Source: M30B19 sp041741535 (GTDB lineage Bacteria > Planctomycetota > Planctomycetia > Pirellulales > Pirellulaceae). Taken from it: a DNA stretch of 64,000 bases. The translations under genes and the position numbers were made by a program. Numbering within the stretch: position 1 is the stretch's first letter; each line of letters starts with the position of its first letter. The notes under the pieces are model-generated. The model did no database searches. It was given only the letters and a program-made list of their open reading frames with translations, and had not been told where the DNA came from. Positions 27,768-36,700 of this stretch are shown here, piece by piece. The DNA lies in NCBI GenBank assembly GCA_041741535.1, contig JBGSJV010000170.1:1-64000 (forward strand). Direction: 5' to 3'.

Positions 27768-28820
27768 TCAGTTGGCTCGTTTGCTGTGAAACTCCAGCAA
27801 CCAAAACAGCGGGTCCAATACTCGCATGGGGCGCGGTGGAACCTCTCCTCGTGTCTTGTCGGGCTCGGCACCCCACGCCGAAATCAAGCAAAACTCCAAC
27901 TGCATTTTCATCAGGTTCGCTCGAGTGATCAATTTATCGCCACCGTCACGATTCTCCGCGACCCATTGGCGAATGCTGGCGCTGGCGCGGCGCATCTCCT
28001 CCAGATAGGTTTCCATCCCCGCATTGGTGGACATGTCGATCCGCGGTTCCCGACCATCGATCTTTTGCCGAATGGGATCGTTGTTGAGGTACTCGCGCAG
28101 ATGAGCCGGCAGTCCGACCAACTTGTCGGCTTGCACAAAAACCACGATTCCTTTTCGACCTTCGCTCGCAATATCGCAGCCCTTTTCGATCAAAGTTGTT
28201 TCATACTTTTCCAAAATTTGCCACCACAATTTCATCCCCTTCTCGTCTTCAAACTTTTGATCGAGATAGATAATAAAGATGGCGCAACGAGAACTGACGC
28301 AAAACTTTGCTTGCTCTTCCCGAATTTGATAATCCTGATAGGCTTCGCCTGGCACGTCCCGAAACACCACAAATCGACTATCCCAGAGGGGCAGTTGGTC
28401 CATTCGCATGAAATAGCGTTTCTCGTCTCCCCAATCGGTCGGCACTGCCGGCTTGTTGGCATTCAATTGCGAGTAGATTTCGCTGAGAAAGTCGGAACTT
28501 TCCTGATTGCACGCCGTGACAAGTACGGACGGATTCTTCGATTCCAACAGGACATGCGTCAGGCCTTGAATGAAAATCGATTTACCCGATTGAGGGAATC
28601 CTACAATCGGGGCGGTCACCGGCCAGATGCGCTGAGATGGGTTCGTCAGGCGCAACGTTTCTTGCAGATACCGCATCGGAATGGATTGGCCACACCCACT
28701 GCAGGCAAGTGCCGTACGCCCCACTTCGGGCTGGTTCGAATCCAATGGATTGTCTTGACCACAAAAGGGGCAAACCACAACTTTCGGATTCGGTTTCTTT
28801 CCAAATAACCAACTCAACAT
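27768..28820 (-). CDS. Zinc-ribbon P-loop GTPase (GTPase 1)
   Basis: This 350-residue protein begins with a zinc ribbon (CPFC, CSGC; residues 17-43). The P-loop GFPQSGKS lies at residues 74-81, a switch-II-like DVPGE in FRDVPGEAY, and an NKxD-like QADK in VFVQADKLVG. These fit a TRAFAC-type GTPase of the double-GTPase (DO-GTPase) kind I recall from predicted bacterial conflict systems. It shares the C-terminal RPMRVLDPLFW motif with GTPase 2, so the two are paralogues. The start is ATG 28820 with AGGA eight bases upstream. It probably works as a nucleotide-dependent switch with the GAP1-like protein next door. Confidence 0.72.
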   Translation of the reverse strand: MLSWLFGKKPNPKVVVCPFCGQDNPLDSNQPEVGRTALACSGCGQSIPMRYLQETLRLTNPSQRIWPVTAPIVGFPQSGKSIFIQGLTHVLLESKNPSVLVTACNQESSDFLSEIYSQLNANKPAVPTDWGDEKRYFMRMDQLPLWDSRFVVFRDVPGEAYQDYQIREEQAKFCVSSRCAIFIIYLDQKFEDEKGMKLWWQILEKYETTLIEKGCDIASEGRKGIVVFVQADKLVGLPAHLREYLNNDPIRQKIDGREPRIDMSTNAGMETYLEEMRRASASIRQWVAENRDGGDKLITRANLMKMQLEFCLISAWGAEPDKTRGEVPPRPMRVLDPLFWLLEFHSKRAN

Positions 28821-28887
28821 CGAACCGTTCCTATTCTGTAAAAAGGGATGGGTAACTCGTCTTCGAACACAAAGCAAATCTTTTTCT

Positions 28888-29028
28888 AGTACTTTGTCAC
28901 GACCAAGACTTCGCGTCTGGTACAGGGGCCAGTAGCGCATCGTGCTCCGCACCCGAAGGGCCGTTCCGGCAATGGACTGCTGAACCCTTTACCAGACCGA
29001 CCCCAAGATTGAATAGTGACAAAGCACT
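28888..29028. repeat. REP/MITE-like element, family B, long copy (B1)
   Basis: This 141-base element has 13-base terminal inverted repeats AGTACTTTGTCAC (28888-28900) and GTGACAAAGCACT (29016-29028), one mismatch apart. Inner segments include GCACCCGAAGGGCC and a CTGGTAAAGGG-type stretch on the other strand. The related copy at 43174 matches one end in reverse complement. It lies between the GAP1-like gene and GTPase 1. Confidence 0.75.
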
Positions 29029-29060
29029 CGCCCACGATTTTTTCACACGCCTCGGACGCC

Positions 29061-30779
29061 TTAGGATTTTCTTCGCCATAGCCAATCCAGCCAATTCGGA
29101 TCGCGGATCGGCTCCTGGTCCTCGATGTCCGCGCGAACCGCGTTTGCCGCAGTCGGCTTGTCACCGGGTAGGAGATTCCGGAATGCGGGGTGTCTTTGAA
29201 CGACGGACTTCAGTCGGCTCGGATGCATCGCGGAAATTCGCAAACCAAGCACGTCCATCACTTCATCCATGAATGCCAAATCGTTGGGTTCAATCCTCTG
29301 CAGCAGGGCGAGCAGTTCCAGATCCGTCCATTGTTCCGCCGGTCGATCGAGCACAAACGCCATCGAATCCGTTGTCCGCCAAATCTCATCGATACTAATC
29401 TGAGGAAAATCGCGAAACAATTGCTCCGTCTCTGATTTGGAAAGTAGCCGAGGCGTTTTGGGACGATCTTTCTCGGAAAGAGCGCCCAAGCTAATCGCGA
29501 CAAACCAAAGGAGTGCCTGGCCAGCTTCGGCGGCTTTTTCCGCAATCCATTGCCAATCCCTGTCGGCGAGTACTCGATCCAGCGCACCAGGATTTTCACG
29601 CAACCACGAATAACACTCGAGCAACAAGTCCGACACCATCATCTTACGTTGATCCTGTGTGTACAGGATCCGCTCAAAATCGTGGGCCGCTTTGCCGAGC
29701 GAATGAAAGACCAACGCGCGGGCCAAATCAGGAGAAACACCCTGATCCATGCGACGCTGAATCGCAGCGCGAACTGCACGAGGTGCAACGTCACGCCAGA
29801 AGTCACGAATGAGCGGCTCATTCAGATCGTCCATTGTCGTGGCCGTCCCGGACTCGGCACCATTCGTCAAGTGCTTGAGCACCCGAACCGTGGGAAACTC
29901 TTGCAAACATTGTTGCCACGATTTTTCAGTCGTCGACTTCAACCAAGATTCAAAAAAAAAAGGAACCACCGACATTCCTTCGCGGAACCATTGGCTGCCC
30001 GCCGTCGGGGTCTTGGCCTGAGGCAGCGACTTTGGAAGGTGAATCTTGCGGGAGCTGACGTCGACAAAAATTTGTTCGGGATGTCGACTTCCCGCTTGCA
30101 GGCAATACTCCAAGCGATTCTCTTGATTCGGAATGGTCGTAAAAAACAATGGCCGTTGCCGACTAAATGGTGTTGCATGCAGTTGCTGCACAAAACTCAA
30201 TATTTCGGGATGACTTCCACCGACCTTGATCGGCCAAAAACGAAAATCAAGCAACTTTTTTAACTCACTCTCTGGCCAATCCAGCTCTTCGACATCGGCG
30301 TCGGAGACCGAAACGTCAACAACGTGCCACGGCTCTTCGCTAATTTGCTCCTTGCGTTCATGCAATTCATGGACCGAAGCGACTAATGCCGACTCGGAAC
30401 CACCGATCACACGAAACGGATTGAAACCAATCCGCTTCATTTCCGATTCTTGGATCAACAAAACGTGATAGATTGGGCACTCACGCCCAGTGGAATCCAA
30501 TCGCTCGATATCTTGTCGGATCAGAAGCGTCGCGATGACATGCTGCCCGTCGGGCAATCGCCCGTACAGATACATACTGGGCGAATTCGCCTGATACTTC
30601 CAAAATCGCTGGACGGCTTCGGGCGAGCACTTGATGAGAGGCAGGATCGTTGTTTCGATTTCAACGGGATCGAGATCCGGCGAATGCGCCAATAGCCCGT
30701 AGCCATTATTCCTTAGGCCAAAGGCGTCAGCACGAAACCGACCGTAAATAAATTGCTTGCAGCGAATCGAATCACTCAT
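29061..30779 (-). CDS. GAP1-N-like GTPase-associated protein
   Basis: This 572-residue protein has an N-terminal region (about residues 1-150) that resembles the GAP1-N domain of GTPase-associated protein 1: FRADAFGLRNNGYGLLAHS, then a beta-rich stretch with YHVLLIQESEM. The remaining 400 residues are mixed alpha/beta and then helical, with no motif I know. Proteins of this type lie next to DO-GTPases and are thought to regulate them; that link is inference from context. The start overlaps the stop of the upstream FGE-fold gene by eight bases. Catalytic residues cannot be named. Confidence 0.5.
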   Translation of the reverse strand: MSDSIRCKQFIYGRFRADAFGLRNNGYGLLAHSPDLDPVEIETTILPLIKCSPEAVQRFWKYQANSPSMYLYGRLPDGQHVIATLLIRQDIERLDSTGRECPIYHVLLIQESEMKRIGFNPFRVIGGSESALVASVHELHERKEQISEEPWHVVDVSVSDADVEELDWPESELKKLLDFRFWPIKVGGSHPEILSFVQQLHATPFSRQRPLFFTTIPNQENRLEYCLQAGSRHPEQIFVDVSSRKIHLPKSLPQAKTPTAGSQWFREGMSVVPFFFESWLKSTTEKSWQQCLQEFPTVRVLKHLTNGAESGTATTMDDLNEPLIRDFWRDVAPRAVRAAIQRRMDQGVSPDLARALVFHSLGKAAHDFERILYTQDQRKMMVSDLLLECYSWLRENPGALDRVLADRDWQWIAEKAAEAGQALLWFVAISLGALSEKDRPKTPRLLSKSETEQLFRDFPQISIDEIWRTTDSMAFVLDRPAEQWTDLELLALLQRIEPNDLAFMDEVMDVLGLRISAMHPSRLKSVVQRHPAFRNLLPGDKPTAANAVRADIEDQEPIRDPNWLDWLWRRKS

Positions 30780-31485
30780 CTAATTCCACCAATAGACGAA
30801 AGCCGAAATTCTGTCGTCGTTCACTCGCGTCGAACACCCATGGTAAACCATTTCGGTCACCTAAGTGATTTCCACCAAACGACGATGGTGGAAATCCCCG
30901 GACCGAAAACGCGCTTCCCTGGACGACCAATTCAAACACGCCGCCGCGCAAGAGCATCTGATGTGACAATGATTCGACCGCCGTCTCTTGCTCGGAGAAC
31001 CAGCCGGACGAATCGGATTGGGGCACACCCCGTGTTTCCCTTTCCAGACCTCTCAGGCAAGCCTCCACGCGCGGGTTCCATTCACCCACAACGGTTGAAT
31101 CCTCCCAACGCAACGGGGGCTGCGCATCACACCGGGCCACCAAATGTTCCCATTCGGATTCTTTCAACAACCGACAACATCTTAATTGTCCGGCAACTAT
31201 CGGAGAACGCCCCTGAAACCACTTTGCGTAATACGAGGCTTCACCCGCGGTGATATCGGTCATAAACAACTGATGGTAATTGGAACCGCTGATCGCTGTG
31301 GCAGACACCCGCGGGTTACTAATGATCCGCTGGTCGTACCAACCTTTGTTGAACCGACGATTCACCTTCTCATCACACAAAAGGTACTCAAATTGAATCT
31401 TCGTTACCGGAAGAAAGTTGGTCCAAAATTTAGTGTCTTCGATTTGAACCCAAGGCCAACCGAAACTATCGGTAAGAACACGCAT
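30772..31485 (-). CDS. FGE/SUMF1-fold protein, copy A
   Basis: This 237-residue protein has the sequence landmarks of the formylglycine-generating enzyme fold: LPVTKIQFEYLL at the start, RLLKESEWEHL in the middle (family RLPTEaEWE), LRGGVFELVVQG and a terminal NFGFRLLVE. The Cys pair needed for sulfatase maturation (in GSWxxYRxRxAAR-like strands) is missing, so it is probably a binding domain, not an oxidase. It is a paralogue of the protein at 33011 (shared LP[VI]T[KR][IV]QFE). ATG 31485 has GGAG six bases upstream. It overlaps the GAP1-like gene downstream. Confidence 0.68.
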   Translation of the reverse strand: MRVLTDSFGWPWVQIEDTKFWTNFLPVTKIQFEYLLCDEKVNRRFNKGWYDQRIISNPRVSATAISGSNYHQLFMTDITAGEASYYAKWFQGRSPIVAGQLRCCRLLKESEWEHLVARCDAQPPLRWEDSTVVGEWNPRVEACLRGLERETRGVPQSDSSGWFSEQETAVESLSHQMLLRGGVFELVVQGSAFSVRGFPPSSFGGNHLGDRNGLPWVFDASERRQNFGFRLLVELDE

Positions 31486-31518
31486 GAACCGCTCCTTGTG
31501 GATTGGATATTGATCTCA

Positions 31519-31624
31519 ACTAGGCATTGTCCCCAAAGGGGTCTGACCCTTTAGTGGGCATACAAAACCCGGACAAAAAGACACGACTGGAGAGGGTCAG
31601 ACCCCTTTTAGGACAAACCCTAGT
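31519..31624. repeat. REP-like element, family A, full copy (A2)
   Basis: This 106-base imperfect inverted repeat runs ACTAGG...CCCTAGT. Outer arms are TTGTCC and GGACAA; inner arms are GGGGTCTGACCCT and AGGGTCAGACCCC. The right end supplies the TAG stop codon (31620-31622) of GTPase 2. The copy at 47117 has nearly the same length and order. Confidence 0.8.
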
Positions 31625-32999
31625 CACGACTCAGGAGTCTGACAACTTCATTTTGTACGGCTGGAAAATCGTTGGCGTCCCGAACGACCATGCGATTCTC
31701 GTCCAATTGATTTAACAGATCCAATTCGGTACCACACCATAAAATTCTTGTCGCCAACGGATGCCGCTTGACGTCTTCGAAGTCGAATGGCAACCGATCG
31801 AGCAAAACCACGATCAAATCCGGACGCTGTCCACCGGAGAATCCGTTGCGGTGACACAATGGATCCAACAATGGGCAAAGCAGGTGTGGGAATGAGCGAT
31901 TCAACGGCGGCAAATGAGAGCCAACGCCATCACCCATTTGAGTCCGGACATTTCCCATATAGTACGCCTGCTTGAGTCCGAACGAACTCAAATACGTAGA
32001 CAGTTGCTCACCCAAGATTTCAATCTTGGGTTTTGCTTTATCTGCTTGCACGACGACCGCAACCTTGCCGGGCCGTTTGGGGGCGAAATCACATTGGAAG
32101 TAGACGCTCCAAAAAAGCGGCGCCAAAACACGCATGGGACGAAATGATTTTGGGTCAACTTTGCCTCCATTCGCAATGCCACCCGTCGCCGAACAAACAC
32201 AGAACTTCAAATCAATTCCTTGAGTCTTCGCAGAATTGACCATGATGGCAATGTCGGAAAATTTTTCGGAGAGAAAACTTGCCAGTTCCTGGGAAATGGC
32301 TTCCGCGCGTTGCATGTACTCCGCAACGTCGAACCCTGCTTGCAATTCGGATAACTCGTCCTCACGGAGATATTGCTGAACGGACGCCGGCAACTTATCC
32401 AAAAAGCGATCTCCACACGACAAAACAATCAAAAAGGGTCGTCGTTGGTTGGACCGACCTGATCCCGGCATCCCCAACGCTTGAACAATGCGTTGAAAGA
32501 CCGGTGGCAGGTCTTTGGGACGGCCCGTTGTCGGATGGTCCGTTCGAAAGAACAACCACGGCATCGGACAGTTGCCAACGGCCGCCATCACATGGTCCGG
32601 AATGGGCTGCTCACGCCCGGACTGAAAATACTCGCCCGGAAAATCCAGGAAACCTACCAAGCGTCGAATGTTCCGGCCCGCTAGATGACTGGGGAGGTTG
32701 CTCAACAAGACCGCCAAATGTTGTTCATCTCCCTCTTCGGTCGGCGCGGGAAGTAACCCTTGGTCCAATCGATCCTTCAAATGTGTCCATCTAGCCAAAG
32801 ACTCCGAACCTTGCGGAATCAAGGCAAAGTTGGGGATGTACCGAGGTGCCAAAGCTTGCAGTTGCTTGAACAGGGCCACCTTATAACTTGACTTTCCATG
32901 TTCCGGCAGGCCCAGCGTCACCACCGTCATCGCCTCGGACTCTGGGATCGGACCCAAGTTGCAATCACTGATGAATTTTGAAATCACTTCTTTTGACAT
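31620..32999 (-). CDS. P-loop GTPase with C-terminal extension (GTPase 2)
   Basis: This 459-residue protein has P-loop GLPEHGKS at residues 30-37, switch-II-like DFPGE in LDFPGEYF, and a degenerate NKxD (SCGDRF). It shares RPMRVLAPLFW with GTPase 1 and has about 150 extra residues at the C-terminus. That extension resembles the end of the 1437-residue protein encoded two genes upstream (FPHLLCPLLDPL and YPNLLYPVLEPI; similar preceding strands). The start is ATG 32999; AAGGA overlaps the stop of FGE copy B, so translation is coupled. The stop lies inside repeat A2. A nucleotide-dependent switch that interacts with FGE copy B is a reasonable inference. Confidence 0.68.
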   Translation of the reverse strand: MSKEVISKFISDCNLGPIPESEAMTVVTLGLPEHGKSSYKVALFKQLQALAPRYIPNFALIPQGSESLARWTHLKDRLDQGLLPAPTEEGDEQHLAVLLSNLPSHLAGRNIRRLVGFLDFPGEYFQSGREQPIPDHVMAAVGNCPMPWLFFRTDHPTTGRPKDLPPVFQRIVQALGMPGSGRSNQRRPFLIVLSCGDRFLDKLPASVQQYLREDELSELQAGFDVAEYMQRAEAISQELASFLSEKFSDIAIMVNSAKTQGIDLKFCVCSATGGIANGGKVDPKSFRPMRVLAPLFWSVYFQCDFAPKRPGKVAVVVQADKAKPKIEILGEQLSTYLSSFGLKQAYYMGNVRTQMGDGVGSHLPPLNRSFPHLLCPLLDPLCHRNGFSGGQRPDLIVVLLDRLPFDFEDVKRHPLATRILWCGTELDLLNQLDENRMVVRDANDFPAVQNEVVRLLSRD

Positions 33000-33010
33000 G
33001 TGCAAATTCC

Positions 33011-33718
33011 TTAAACGCGAATCGCCGATAGTTCTATACTGTGGGGAAATTCGAATACCAAACGAAAGCCGTGAGTGTCACGAGCTCCACTGCCCGGGCG
33101 CGGTGCACCGGCAGACGGATCGATATGATCAACGACATTCTTCGAAAGCGTCGGATGCAAACATCCGCGATATCCGAGTTTGTCTTCGCTCTTGCTCCAC
33201 TCAAAAACACCTTTGACGAGAAACATCTGCTCGGCCAAAGAATTCCACTTTGGCGATAACGACCACAGTCGCCGCAGGATGGCACTGGCTCGCCAACTCA
33301 ACCCAAGCGACTTGAGTTGACTTTCCGCCAACGGCGGCTGAGTAGCCATACTGCGGTAACAGGCGACCCACTCCTCGTCACGCGGCAAGCGACTACCAAT
33401 GATTTCTAAGTTGACGGGAAAACACTGATCGTACCAATTGGCCAGATTATTGACACCTTCGATCGGATCCAAATTTCTCAGAAAGCAATCGTAATAGTTC
33501 GTCTCTTGATACATGTGAATACCAAGTCTTGGCCGCCCTTGTGCCGTTGGCGAGGGCATGTTCTGTTCGTACCAATTCCCCGAGTAATCGACGGGTGTCT
33601 TCGGATCACACAAGAAGTGTTCGAATTGAACTCGAGTGATTGGCAAGAAAGACATCCAACGATTGCGTTCTCCAAATCGAATGATTGGAAACCCAAGCGG
33701 GTCACAGCTTAATTCCAT
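33011..33718 (-). CDS. FGE/SUMF1-fold protein, copy B
   Basis: This 235-residue protein has the same landmarks as copy A: LPITRVQFEHFLCD near residue 27, RLPRDEEWVACYR in the middle and HGFRLVFEFPHS at the end. It also lacks the catalytic Cys arrangement of sulfatase-maturing enzymes. It sits between the giant P-loop protein (three-base gap, SD GGAG overlapping that gene's stop) and GTPase 2 (eleven-base gap). The tight spacing suggests one translational unit and perhaps one complex. FGE-fold proteins in conflict loci are thought to bind peptides or glycans; not proven here. Confidence 0.68.
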   Translation of the reverse strand: MELSCDPLGFPIIRFGERNRWMSFLPITRVQFEHFLCDPKTPVDYSGNWYEQNMPSPTAQGRPRLGIHMYQETNYYDCFLRNLDPIEGVNNLANWYDQCFPVNLEIIGSRLPRDEEWVACYRSMATQPPLAESQLKSLGLSWRASAILRRLWSLSPKWNSLAEQMFLVKGVFEWSKSEDKLGYRGCLHPTLSKNVVDHIDPSAGAPRPGSGARDTHGFRLVFEFPHSIELSAIRV

Positions 33719-33721
33719 CCG

Positions 33722-36700
33722 TTATCTCCTCTTCAGTAAACTAAACGAAAATTTCTCTAACAATTTTTCGGCCTTGGAATCGGCCGTGCCCAGCCCCAGA
33801 TCCTTGTCATGGATTTGAAACCAATGGCCGTCCTCTTTCAATTGGTCGCTCGTGGTCAGGAACTCCGCGTTGCCGTCGAAGTGCTCGATACACTCGGCCC
33901 AATCCAAGGGTGGCGTGTCCGCCAACAACAAGACGCCCGCTAAACGCTCTGCGATTGGTTCCAAAACTGGGTAAAGCAGATTCGGATACTCCAGGCTGTG
34001 GTGCGTCAGAACACTCGTATCAAAGTAGGGTCGTCGCACACAGACCGGCTTGTCTAAACCGATTCGGTAATAGGCCGGGGTAATTTGCGATTCTTTCAGG
34101 ACATGACGTAACCGTTTGAAAAACGTCCCTCCAATTTGTGCAAGAACTTTTTTGCCACCGTTTCCACTGCCTTGCAAAACGATCGCAAATATCTTACTCC
34201 CATCGTTGGGCAGTTGTTCGGCGCGACGAATCGTCAAACGATACAACCAGTCATCCAAAAATTCTTCACAGGCGACATTTAATGACTGCAAACGATTCTG
34301 TTCGTCGTGCGTGGCTTGGATTCCCGCGTTGTCCCAAAATCCATTGGTTACCTCGGAAGTTTGAACCGCCGACAAATGACTGGAATTCGAAACATGTTTG
34401 TTCCGCCACGCTGCAATCCTGTTCCCATATTTCTTGCGAAAACTGTTTGAAGGCGTCTCTAAAATCGTTTGCCATGACGCGGCGAGCCGTTCCATTTCGG
34501 CCAAGAACTTGGGATCGGAACTCCAGGCATAAAACAGTTGAAACAACAAGTCGATTTCCAAGTCATGCCGATCGGAGGCTTTGGCCAGCGGGGTCGCCGC
34601 ATCCAAAAGAGCCGAAACCAATTCCGGACGACATGTATTTCGAGCGTACAAGAATCGAACCGCTAATAGGAAAAGCGACTTCCCCAGCATCGCGTAAGTT
34701 CCCGCGCCATTTCGGTTCCACCCGCCCGTTAAGGTCAGAGCCGATTTCGCGTCCAAGGCCAAGAGCAGCTGAAACAGCGCTGAAATCGACTCCAGGCCGT
34801 GCAGATCATCGGTATCACCCGTTTTTCGCTCCAATCGCGCCACCAAGTTATCGATCGCCCCGCCAATCGCGGCGGGGGACCCAAGGTCCACGTCACCATG
34901 TCGAACTGCCAACAATCGCTGCCAATCTTCCACGCTGCGCGTCGCCAATCCTCGAACCAGAACCATTCCCACTTGACGCTCGATTCGCCGAATCAAGCTC
35001 AGACGCGAGCGTATACTCAGCTGCAAGTACTGCGGATGTGTATCCGAAACTGTGGTCAACAAATCGTCCTTCAACCGGCTCGTGGGCGAATTGTCATTTT
35101 CATTGGCGTTGTCCTTCAACCGCACCACGAGAACGCGACTGCACCATCCGTCGGCCGCCGAATCGGACGAAAGCCAATCGGATAGATCGCTGCGAGCACC
35201 CGCGGCAAATTGGCCGTCCACAATGACGGACGACCAGAAGCAGGCGGCCAGGAAAGAAACGTTGGTTGGGCCAACCGCTTCCAGTCCGGGACTTACCAAC
35301 CAGCACCGCGACTCCAAACGATCAAACTCTCCAGCAGGCAGTGGCGAGTCCATCGACTCGTTCAGAATGCGCGTTCGGCCCAAAGGAATGATGGCTATCC
35401 GACTGCGGATCGACAACGCCGAACTGATTTCTCGGACTAACTCGCGGGCATCCTGCCGTCGATAGGCCGGGATTTCAACCAGGAGCACACCGCACATGTT
35501 TTCGGCAGGTTCAAATGGCTCCCCGTTAAGCAGACGGGCATAGCCGATGATAAAACGACCCGTGCCGGCGACCTTGGAATCCATATTCGGCCGACACCAA
35601 TTCTCCCGAATCTTCTGACAAAGCGTCTCCCGTTGCGGAACCGTCAAGTCATTCACCAGTTCGCAGAGGCTCGCTCGGACTTTCGACGTGAACTGATCGT
35701 TGCGGAGTGGTTCTGCCAAAGCCGGCAACGCCGCATCTACCCCCGACACGAACTGCTCGGTCTGCTCTTCAGACATTTCGCCGTCGATCAGTTCGAACAA
35801 CTCAAATTCGATTTCGATAATCCTTTGCAGCAACCGTAAAGCGGCAGGCAGATGCACCAAGGCAATTTCGGCTTGCCCAATTCGTTGCCAAATCAAACTC
35901 GACACCATATGAGTCATCAATCGCTTTTCCAACTTTGTTTTGGCTGACTCTTCCGCGCGTTGATGGTAAGTCTCCGCCGGTGCGGCGGACGTTGCAACAG
36001 GTTCGGTTTCGCCCACGCTTGAGCTGTTTCCTGGGAGGTTCGGCGAGTCGGCTTGGCCCGCTCCTTCTGGACTCCAATCCAAGAGCAATTTGGAAATTCG
36101 ATCGGCATTGACTTGGAACAGTTCGACCAATAGGTGGACAAACACACCGACCAATCCGTTCCAGAACTTGTTTCGGTTCCGTTCGAGGTAGCAGGCATGG
36201 AGCAGCTCCAAGATCCGAGATTCCATGATGGCAAGACGTCGGGTGATTTCTGGATCACCTTGGCGTTGGCCGGCCGAATTGGTGAGTCCAAAGTACAAAT
36301 AGGGTGCGACTCGTGCGGCGATCGACAACTGGGTCAAGATCGCTGCCTCCGGTTCCGACTTGCGGAAATAGCAATGGCTAAGGAACAACTTCATGACATC
36401 GTCACCCAGTGGTCCGGCAACCGCCTCCTTCATGGCCTCGCACACAATCTCCAATTCCGAACTATCTGGCTTTTTGATGTTCTTCAAAATGGAGGCGACG
36501 ACCAATTGGCTAAATTGCAACCAATTTTGCTCGCAGATCCGGGCAATAGTTTTGCCAAGTCGCGCGTACCGACTCCCGGTCGTATCGCCACTGGCATGTT
36601 GGACCAGCTTCTCGAGCGCCGGAACCGTCTCCCACAACAAGGATTGATAACTGGGCAGTTCCCGAGCAACGAACCGTCGGTAACTTTCGCTAGAAAAACA

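Noticed and set aside
30772..33718. Active formylglycine-generating enzymes
   Set aside because: Both FGE-fold proteins lack the catalytic Cys arrangement, and no sulfatase gene is nearby.
34138..35226. 362-codon plus-strand frame inside the giant gene
   Set aside because: It is an antisense shadow of the long minus-strand frame, rich in Arg and Pro, with no motif.
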